In this document: one piece after another, positions 57,001 through 64,000 of the stretch
Layout: each line of letters begins with the position of its first letter
Numbering within the stretch: position 1 is the first letter of the stretch
Assembly: GCF_902635505.1 (NCBI RefSeq)
Contig: NC_045427.1
Span: 622,120,665-622,184,664 of the forward strand
Direction of reading: 5' to 3'
From: Sarcophilus harrisii
Lineage: Eukaryota > Chordata > Mammalia > Dasyuromorphia > Dasyuridae
DNA: 64,000 nucleotides
Position numbers and translations under genes: made by a program
The notes under the pieces: model-generated
Seen by the model: the letters and a program-made list of their open reading frames with translations, nothing else
Told to the model about the DNA's origin: nothing
The model's database searches: none

Positions 57001-58475
57001 AAATTAAATAGCTGTCCTTTAATTTATACTTGGTATCAATTGTTAATTTTACTTACTTATCTTTGAAAGACTATGGCAAAACTTCATTAGTGAATTAATT
57101 TATTTAGGGGTAGGAAGTTGAAAAGACAAGAAAAGAAACAGCTCTGGAGTTGGAGTCAGGAGTAGCTGAGTGTTCTAGTATGAAAGGGCCTTCTCCTACC
57201 TTAGCCTGCCACCTGCTGGCCTCAGACTCACCATGTTATTCTACTGGATGAGAGTAAGAGATACAGTAACTTCAGTATATCAGCTACTTCCTCTCCTTTT
57301 TCCTACTGTGGGTTTCTTTTACACACAATAACAATAATAAATAATATTAAATATAATATTGTGTATAATAAAAAGAAATATAACATAATCACCAGGTATG
57401 ACCTATTGGCTAGAATTATCCATCAAAAGCTTACTTTCCTTCCTAAACCAACAGTGGAAAAATCTAAATGTATCAAATGTAGTCCTCATAACAGCCTGGA
57501 GAATTCAACCATTAGACTATTCAACCCCAGACCATTATGTATCAAACAGTGGACCGTGATCACCTGCACAGAATGCTGAGCCAAAAAACTAAGAGCATTT
57601 TAAATAGTGTCACCATGCCAAATACTTATCAGTTCCAAAGCACCTGGAATAAAAGGCTTTGGAAAGAGACCTAACAGAAGACCTGAAAAAGTACGGGGGC
57701 AGAGGTTGAAATGCATTGGCATTGTACCAAGGACCCCTTCTCAGAATGACATTTTAGATGAATAAAATTCAATACATAGAATGATAAAGGAAACTAAAAA
57801 TTAGTTAAAATAAACATATAACTTTTTTTCCCATCCAAGTTCATAGACCCCCTGAAATCTATCCATAGACTTCCTGGGGACTTCCATATATAAGTTAAGA
57901 ACCTCTGGTATATATACTAGATGAATTTTACATAGCCATTGTAGAGAGATTGTCCCCATAATGATTCCATAAGGGAACTATCATATATATGCCTTTGACA
58001 TGTGACCTCTGGATCATGGTATTTCTATAACACCATTCCTCAGGCAGCGGAAAGCAATTCATGAACATAAAATCAATGACTAATTGAAATTTAGGTCAAG
58101 AAGGGAAGTTAGAGGTCACATTTCTCCCATTTCTTCTTATGCGTGAAGAAGGGGGTGGGGAAGACACTGCTTATATTCAGCTTTTCTGGGCAAAGGCAAA
58201 GAGCAGCAAACTGACATCTCTGAGGTCAGTGTGTGCCCTGGAAGCTGGGTCTAATGTCTCACTCCACTATCAGGCCATGTGATTATTGCATTTTATTGGT
58301 TAATCACAGTAGTGCATTAATAGCAAGCTAATTATTATGAGCAGTAGCTAGCCTTGACTGAGTAAAAAAGGAATCATGGAAGATTATAAACTCAGTATGA
58401 TTCAATAATGTGATGTGGCCACCAAAAAAAAAAATAATTAAGGGAAGTAGAGCTAGAGGAGGAAATAGAAGAGAT
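57001..58475. other. Intronic, mostly unique; candidate regulatory stretch
   Basis: 57820-57905 resembles the DNA-transposon-like scrap at 16045. 58180-58370 is non-repetitive and dense in homeodomain-type TAAT cores around an inverted CCAAT box (ATTGG, 58295-58299). No exon was seen. Confidence 0.35.
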
Positions 58476-58960
58476 AGCCCCACTTTACTGTGTCTGGTCA
58501 GACCACATTTGCATTGTTGTTCCCAGTTCTAGGGGCTATATTTTTAAAAAGCTGCAGTGTTTTTAAGGAAAGGCAGCTATATTGATAAGGGAACATTAGC
58601 TTATGTTACATGAAAATCATTTGAAAAACAATCATAATTATTGGGTGGGGGGACAGGCCTAAAAGGTACATGATAATTACCTGCATATATCTACATGGTT
58701 ATTACTTGGAAGAAGGATCAATTTCATTCTTTGTGGCTCCAGAGCACATATCTGGAACTGATAAATATAGATTTGCAGGAAGACATTTCCATTTAGGATA
58801 AGAAAAAGAATGATACTATAATTATTGAAAACATGAGAGGAAGTATGGCCTGGGAAAACCTGGGTCTGGGCCCTATCTCTGGCTAGGAGTTCCTTGAGAG
58901 CAAAAGTAGGAACTAGCTTTTGCCTCTTTGAGTCCCCAGCATTAAGCATGCTACCTGACA
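58476..58960 (+). repeat. CR1-like fragment and L2-like tail
   Basis: 58490-58610 has 'tggtcagaccacatttgcat' and 'cccagttctaggggctatat', the CR1/L3 pattern. 58870-58960 is like an L2 3' tail ('ctacctgacacatagtatat'). Confidence 0.5.
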
Positions 58961-59300
58961 CATAGTATATATATGTATGTATATATATATATATATATAT
59001 ATTAATTAAAGCTTTTTATTTTCAAAACATATGCCTGGATAATTTTTCAACGTTGACCCTTATAAAATGTTGTATTCTAAATTTTCCCCTTCTTTCCCCT
59101 GCTCCCTCTTCTGGATGGCAAGTAACCCAACATATGTTAAACATGTTAAAATAGATGTTAAATCCCATATATGTTTATATTGTATATTCTTAATAAATAT
59201 TGACTATATTATATTTATCTATATTTTACTGTATTTTTATTCATTTTGCTAAATATTTCCCAATACATTTTAAGCTGGTTCAAATTATACCCATAAGTAT
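58961..59300 (-). mobile_element. (TA)n and L1 3' end
   Basis: (TA)n at 58966-59001, then reverse L1 3' UTR ('aaagctttttattttcaaaa', 'tggataatttttcaacgttg', 'ggatggcaagtaacccaaca'). Confidence 0.75.
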
Positions 59301-60385
59301 GGGAGGCTTAAACTGCATTTTTGACCCCTCTCTTCTAGGCATCCCCCTGTCTTGGTAGACAAAAGTTGTGTTCAGCCAGAAATTTTCTATACCAGTAAAA
59401 TCTAGTTCCTATTCCTATCTCTAAGAAAACATTCCCTAACAGGTAGAACTGTCCAAAAATGAGATGGGCTTTCTCACCACATGGGTTTAGAGAATCCGTT
59501 TTTGGAAGTAGAGTTGAAGAGAATGCTTGCTTCAGATAGGAATAAGACATAGATGACCTCTAAGGTCCCTTCCATTTTTAGAGTACATTTTATACAGCAT
59601 TCCATCTAAGGGGAGAAGATATGGTGATGTTGGGTAGGCTAGAATAAGAGTAGGGAATCTTTTCTTCCCTCTTTTCCTTTTCATATCTTTTCCCAAATTC
59701 TCAGTAAGTTTCCTCTGAATGGAAGTTCCAAGAGATTGAACAAGATGTCAGTAAAATAATTATAGAACAGATGCTTTATTTTCAAAACTGATCTCAGTAT
59801 TCAGTCCCTCCTGCACCTAAGGTTTTATGCAAGTATGTTAGGCTCTAGGACCAGATAAAAACTAGAGCTATGGTTTCGTCAGTATCAATAACTTTCTGAA
59901 GAAACTACCCATACCTATGCAGGTGGGCAAATTTTCTACAGCTAATAACCTCTCAATGCTGTGGGCAACTCTTTAAGATCAAGTACCTTGCAGGAGAGTC
60001 ACATAAACATGTATCAGGGTTGGGACTTGAACCTGAGTTAGATCTTGATCCACTGTAGCCACACTGCCCTCCCAGACAAGAGAAAAATGGAAATAAGACA
60101 CGGACCCTAGTTTCCAAAGATTTGCACAGTCCCCTTATTCTCCCATATCTCTTCTGAGGGAGTCCCCCCACATTAAGAGATCATAACAACAGAATAGGAA
60201 AACCTTATGTTGGTTGGTATAATTCATGTTATACCATATTATAGGGTACTGGCTTATGACTGATAGAGCAGTTATTCCTAGAGTTCATTCTGACAACTTC
60301 AGGAAATATTGATCACTGGGTCAGGGTACAAGGAAAAGGACTCAGTAATGATTAAGAATTCTGGAGTTATTAAATTTGTGTTTTA
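59301..60385 (+). repeat. L3 3' end, MIR scrap, unrecognised remainder
   Basis: 59420-59585 holds L3 blocks ('ggtagaactgtccaaaaatg', 'ctctaaggtcccttccattt'). 59975-60080 is MIR-like ('gggttgggacttgaacctga'). No exon was seen. Confidence 0.5.
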
Positions 60386-60770
60386 TGCCCAAATTCCATC
60401 AAGACTTAATTTAAAAGCCATTTCCTTGATGAGGCCTTCTCTGATTCCCTCAGCTATTATTGCCTGACTCACTCCCACCAACCCTTGGGTTTTTGTTGTT
60501 TATGTTATATCTATGTATGTATCTATATGTATATGTGCACACATATAATATGTAAACATTATTATGTAACATGTACATAATACATATATGTGATATATGT
60601 ATTTGTACATACATATATACATACATCTTTTATCTGTGAGTTTGTACCATCCTAGTAGAATGTTAGCTCACGGAAGGGACTTTCTCATTTCTATATTTCT
60701 ATTTCCTGTGACTAACCCAGTACTTCTCACATAGCAAATGCTAACTAAATGCTTACTGATTGATCAGTTG
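60386..60770 (+). mobile_element. L2 3' end with TA/TG expansion
   Basis: L2 order 'aattccatcaagacttaatt', 'gatgaggccttctctgattc', then a TATG/TACA-rich expansion (60500-60635), then 'gaatgttagctcacggaagg' and 'actaaatgcttactgattga'. Confidence 0.7.
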
Positions 60771-61300
60771 CCAATAGTTTGGGCTCTGATGAGATTTATT
60801 TCTAGAGCTACCTTATTATTTGTGAAAAAAAAAGTTTTTTAGAGTTCACAACATTTAACTATGCTAATATCCATAGTCATATGACTTATATAAAGCCCCA
60901 CATTTTATTCACATCTTGGATAAAGCCAAAGAGATGTGCTTTGACAGTCCAGAACAACTGTCCCCTCCCTTTTAGATTTCTCATCTGGCATGTATCTGTA
61001 ACAAAACCTGAGATACTGTCATTTCATTTTCTCCATCTATTAAGCACAGTAGCTACACTTAAGATATACTGTTACCATTGTTACTTATCCAAATGGAAAG
61101 TTTATCCTACCCACTTCAAGTACTTAATCAAAACAAGTATGTAGTTCTTAATGGAAAAATTCTCCCCTTCAGTAACATTCCTTAGCCTCGCATGGATTGT
61201 GAGACATTACAAGAGCAAAGACAGGATAGATGTCCTTCTCTTTAAGATAGGAAACCAATAATGCAAGAAAACACCATAACAAAAAGCTATTTACAGAAGA
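60771..61300. other. Unrecognised stretch downstream of DEPP1
   Basis: No repeat recognised. Reverse-strand alternative AATAAA signals for DEPP1 lie near 60908 and 60802. Confidence 0.45.
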
Positions 61301-61301
61301 C

Positions 61302-61307
61302 TTTATT
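61302..61307 (-). terminator. DEPP1: DEPP1 polyadenylation signal AATAAA
   Basis: TTTATT on the + strand gives AATAAA on the - strand, starting only 7 nt after the DEPP1 stop codon. About 25-45 nt further down is a U/GU-rich stretch (reverse of 61260-61290), as expected for a cleavage-factor downstream element. Confidence 0.55.
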
Positions 61308-61314
61308 TGTGGGG

Positions 61315-62004
61315 TCACAGTTCATAAATGACTGGGAGATTTGAGTTCAAAACCCGGGATATCCTATCCTGGTGAGAACTGCTGGAATACTTCAGGGAAG
61401 CATTCAGCATAGAGGGCTGAGTTCTTTTCTCCCAAACCTTGCCCCACTCACTGGACAGTTTTGTTAAGGGACCCCCAGGGAGCTTTGCTTCACAGGCTCT
61501 GATTCGACGCGGGACCCTGGATTTTCCGGGTTCATTCTGTTTATGCAGACATGAAGGGTCAGTGGATAGGCCAGTCCTCCTTAGGGTGTCCTTCCAGCTC
61601 TGTCTTTTTGGTTGGGATTCCCCAAAAAGCCAGTCGAGGGGGTCGATGTTGTTGCCCAGAGGCAGTGTCGAATGCTGGCCACTGAAGTGGGCAGTGATGT
61701 CCTGCATGGGTGAGGCTGGGCTTGATTTCTCACTGTGTGAAGCTGAAGTTGAATCATTGAAGGTCTTTCCTCTGAGCCTGCATGGCTTTCGCAGTCTATT
61801 GTAGGGGAGACGTTGGTCCCCATCAAGTACAGAAGTGGGCTGGGCTAGCTGACAGATGGACTTCACGTAGTCATCGAGGCTCTGTGATGAAAGAAGATCA
61901 CTCTGCAGCTCATCTTTGGCCTGGGAGCTTCCCAGCATCATCATCTCTGAGTTCTCACTTATGGTTGGCAGGAGGGCCACTGAAATCAGAAGCCTGGATC
62001 TCAT
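61315..62004 (-). CDS. DEPP1: DEPP1 (decidual protein induced by progesterone)
   Basis: The complete CDS in one exon encodes 229 aa (human 212). DEPP1, alias C10orf10, is a small FOXO-induced stress protein linked in the literature to autophagy and peroxisome or oxidative-stress control. Ortholog blocks (human recalled from memory) are MRSRLL at 1-6, SLDDYVKSICQLAQPTSVLD at 42-61, DITAHFSGQ at 102-110, DPLDWLFGESQ at 121-131 and LPVIYEL at 223-229. Regions between them are Ser/Pro-rich and variable. There is no signal peptide, membrane segment or known enzyme domain. The start is the ATG at 62004, since it aligns with human and lies 2 nt after the acceptor ATCAAG (exon from 62006). An in-frame ATG at 62037 lies in the intron. 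The PTS2-like N-terminus RLLISVALL lacks the His of human RLLLSVAHL. It lies antisense in RASSF4 intron 3. Confidence 0.95.
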   Translation of the reverse strand: MRSRLLISVALLPTISENSEMMMLGSSQAKDELQSDLLSSQSLDDYVKSICQLAQPTSVLDGDQRLPYNRLRKPCRLRGKTFNDSTSASHSEKSSPASPMQDITAHFSGQHSTLPLGNNIDPLDWLFGESQPKRQSWKDTLRRTGLSTDPSCLHKQNEPGKSRVPRRIRACEAKLPGGPLTKLSSEWGKVWEKRTQPSMLNASLKYSSSSHQDRISRVLNSNLPVIYEL

Positions 62005-62006
62005 AC

Positions 62007-62960
62007 CTTGATAAGAAGAAAAAAAAAATTCACCCATTAGTTATGTAATTAATTCATGAGGACTCTCAGAGACTGACATGCAAACAATTTTCATTAACAT
62101 TTGGCAATTTAAAGATACCAGTTGCAAATCAATGATCCTGACAACTCTCTGTTTTAGGAGAGATGAAGGGTGAGCAATGAGTATTTAGCAGGGCTTTCTT
62201 ACACTAACTAGACATTGATGGTATTTTTGGTAGACAATAATCAGAGCATTTATGCCCAACACTTTTTGATTCACAAAATACATTACATATATTAACATTT
62301 AATTCACTCAACAACATTGTGAGATAGGTGCTGCTCATTTTACAGATAAGCTAAACTGTGACAGAGATTACTCATTGTCATACAACTAGTTAGTTTCAGA
62401 GCCAGAATTTAAATTAAGGCTTCAAGCCTAGAACATTATTGGATACATCATCGATTTTTGAGTCCTGCCTCAGACATTTACTAGTTTAAGAACCTGAACA
62501 AGTCACTTCATGGCTTCGAGGACCCCTTTCTAAGAGTTCTCAGGCGGTGATCCATACTGCAGTTAGCCTAATACCAATTTGAAATGAAGAAAAAGAAAGA
62601 GAAAAGAGAGCAAGAAAGAGAGAGCAAAAGAAAGAAAGAGAAAGGAAAGAAAAAAAAAAAGAAAGAAAGCTTCATAGTTTTCCTTTTCTGAAGCTAGACA
62701 CTTTGGAGGTCCAGAGAGGCACATAGCTGTCCCTGCTTTCTACCCAACCATACCTAGGCTTTGAACTACAAGTTTCCATGCTAAAATCAGAATGCAAGGA
62801 TGTTAAAGACAGACTATTTTGTTACCCAGTGGTTGAAATTTCCCTAGCTACTCTAACTGATCTTTGAGCCATTGAAAGCAATTAAAAAAAAAAAAAAATC
62901 AAAACACACACACACATTAAACACACACCAACCCAAGGTGCACACAGTCTGTGCTCTCAC
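62007..62960 (-). other. DEPP1: DEPP1 intron 1
   Basis: 954 bp. The donor is CTGCAG|GTGAGA (intron begins 62960) and the acceptor a pyrimidine-rich TTTCTTCTTATCAAG (ends 62007). It contains a MIR3 (about 62240-62440), a GAAA-rich purine tract (62585-62669) and a (CA)n run (62905-62930). Confidence 0.75.
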
Positions 62961-63152
62961 CTGCAGTTGCAGAGACTGGGCTGTGAAGTTCTGTCACGGA
63001 TTGCCTACAGACGGTGGCTTCCTGAGAACCCAAAGGGAATCCTCTTCCCTGGCTGGCCTGGGTCAGACACCCAGAAAGCAGAGGAGAAAGGCAAGGTCCC
63101 TTCGGGGGCTTAGAGCTGGAGCTGGAGCTGCCTGCTGGTCCAGGAGCTCTCT
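62961..63152 (-). other. DEPP1: DEPP1 exon 1, 5' UTR (inferred)
   Basis: The exon ends at a strong donor at 62961/62960. The start is placed about 30 nt downstream of the TATA box. Its sequence is GC-richer than its surroundings and contains Gln/Leu-like CAGCTC repeats near 63115-63130. The short open frames on both strands here are not credible genes. Confidence 0.65.
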
Positions 63153-63177
63153 GGCCAATCTGGGCCTCCCAGCAGCC

Positions 63178-63228
63178 TCTTATACCATCCCTTGCCATAG
63201 ATAACTGTCAGCTGTGCTCTAAAAATAG
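63178..63228 (-). promoter_or_regulatory. DEPP1: DEPP1 core promoter: TATA and MEF2 site
   Basis: TATAAGA on the - strand (63184-63178) lies 17 nt after GGCAAGGGATGG. A perfect MEF2 site (CTAAAAATAG, 63219-63228, palindromic class CTA(A/T)4TAG) is 35 bp upstream of the TATA, with an E-box CAGCTG (63209-63214) between. The motifs are seen directly; activity is inferred. Confidence 0.65.
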
Positions 63229-63307
63229 CAGCACTCAGGAAGGCTCTCAGAGGAAAAACAGGCTGGAACTGGGCAGGGTTTGGTCCTTTCACTAACCTCT
63301 CAGTAAA

Positions 63308-63354
63308 TGTTTGTCTTTCAGATTCATTTCCCCAGTGATTCAGCCATTGTTTAT
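63308..63354 (-). promoter_or_regulatory. DEPP1: Two forkhead (FOXO-type) sites
   Basis: ACAAACA (reverse of 63308-63314) and ATAAACA (reverse of 63348-63354) both fit the forkhead consensus RYAAAYA. They are 33 bp apart and 125-170 bp upstream of the TATA box. DEPP1 is an established FOXO target in human cells, which makes the sites plausible. Confidence 0.5.
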
Positions 63355-63359
63355 CTTAC

Positions 63360-63720
63360 AGTAATGAGGGTGGGGGTGGGGTGGTAAAGAGGAGGCAATG
63401 CTTTGTGGGCCCTTGGCTCCTGCTGCATGGCCTGCCTGGGCCCTAATGGAGCAAAGGGCTCATGAAAGCTTTTCCGCCTTAAGCTAAAAACTGATTTCCA
63501 TTGTTCCCTCAAACTACTTTCCCACAGAAACAAAACTATTCTAGGTCCAGTTTCCAAGCCAAGCCCCCCTTCACCCTGCACCTGTCAGGTGGTTGGGGGA
63601 CATAGACTTTGGTAGCTTGCACAGGTTGGATGCCTGCTGGGGTGTCAGGACCAGGCACCAGAAGTATAGGACAGAGGTTCCAGCTTGTATTAGGGAAGAT
63701 AGCTTTCCTGGAATCAGTTC
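63360..63720. other. DEPP1 distal upstream sequence
   Basis: Non-repetitive and relatively GC-rich, with a GGGTGGGGGTGGGG run at 63367-63382. No exon was seen. It may hold further promoter elements. Confidence 0.35.
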
Positions 63721-63724
63721 TTGC

Positions 63725-64000
63725 TTTTTAAATTTTTTATTACAGCTTTTTGTTTTCAAAACATATGCATAGATAATTTTTCGACATCGATTCTTGCAAA
63801 ATCTTGTGCTCAAAATTTTCCCCTTCTTTCCTCCCACCCCCACCCCATAGGGCAAGTAATCCAGTATATGTTAAACATATTTAAAAATATATATGTTAGA
63901 TCCAATACATGTATGAATATTTATACAGTTATGTTGCACAAGAAAAATCAGATCAAAAAAGGAAAAAATGAGAAAGAAAACAAAATGCAAACAAACAACC
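63725..64000 (-). mobile_element. L1 3' end, runs off the window
   Basis: Reverse L1 3' UTR ('cagctttttgttttcaaaac', 'gcatagataatttttcgaca', 'gttgcacaagaaaaatcaga'). It continues beyond 64000. Confidence 0.8.

Larger units (their letters stand above)
9980..64000 (+). other. RASSF4: RASSF4 locus (5' part; runs off the window)
   Basis: RASSF4 is a Ras-association-domain family protein. In the known family the RA domain binds Ras-like GTPases and the C-terminal SARAH domain links to Hippo-pathway kinases. This window shows only the promoter, a presumed 5' UTR exon and two coding exons, giving the first 46 residues. Intron 1 would be about 31.6 kb. Intron 3 exceeds 21 kb and contains DEPP1 on the opposite strand. 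The exons for the rest of the protein were looked for between 42797 and 64000 and not seen, so they should be further right. Confidence 0.7.

Noticed and set aside
62005-62037. In-frame upstream ATG adding 11 residues to DEPP1
   Set aside because: It lies across a good splice acceptor and its poly-pyrimidine tract encodes the Phe-Phe-Phe-Ser-Ser part. The alignment with human DEPP1 starts at the next Met.
61439-62048. Plus-strand frames of 88 and 121 codons opposite DEPP1
   Set aside because: They are antisense shadows of the conserved DEPP1 coding exon.

Overview
This is a mammalian, almost certainly marsupial, genomic window. It is AT-rich, has very low gene density, and is packed with interspersed repeats. 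The main classes are marsupial-type L1 3' ends, CORE/MIR/THER-type SINEs, L2, L3/CR1, RTE/BovB-type LINE pieces, RTE-tailed SINEs and small hAT transposons. The repeat mix looks Australian-marsupial rather than eutherian, but I cannot name the species.

Two host genes can be recognised from protein similarity recalled from memory. (1) RASSF4 on the + strand. A CpG island at about 9.74-10.64 kb, with an inverted CCAAT box and GC boxes, is the likely promoter and 5' UTR exon. Coding exon 2 (41717-41814, ATG at 41753) and coding exon 3 (42721-42796) have clean splice sites and join in frame. The RA and SARAH domain exons are not seen and should lie beyond 64 kb. (2) DEPP1 (C10orf10) on the - strand. 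The whole CDS is one exon (62004-61315, 229 aa), preceded by a 954-bp intron and a non-coding first exon (about 63152-62961). A TATA box, a perfect MEF2 site and two forkhead (FOXO-type) sites lie just upstream. DEPP1 therefore appears to sit antisense inside RASSF4 intron 3.

Layout: 1-9.7 kb is intergenic (SINEs, a probable LTR fossil at 1.1-1.8 kb, an old L1 end). 9.7-10.7 kb is the CpG-island promoter, followed by a strong G-quadruplex candidate. 10.7-41.7 kb is the presumed RASSF4 intron 1 (L2 with RT remnants, L3, L1, hAT, RTE). 41.7-42.8 kb holds two coding exons. 42.8-64 kb is intron 3, with a nested L1 complex (46.7-51.3 kb), a BovB-like piece (52.05-52.5 kb), a young L1 with a perfect 16-bp target-site duplication (52.9-54.0 kb), a hAT element inside a SINE (54.96-55.17 kb), and DEPP1.

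No bacterial-type system, CRISPR array, intact tRNA or rRNA gene, or complete mobile element was found. The best leads are the DEPP1 observations: an apparent loss of the PTS2 histidine, a polyadenylation signal 7 nt after the stop codon, and MEF2 plus forkhead promoter sites. The precisely datable nested insertions are the next best. I see no convincing new biological system. All family and ortholog assignments are from memory and no search was run.
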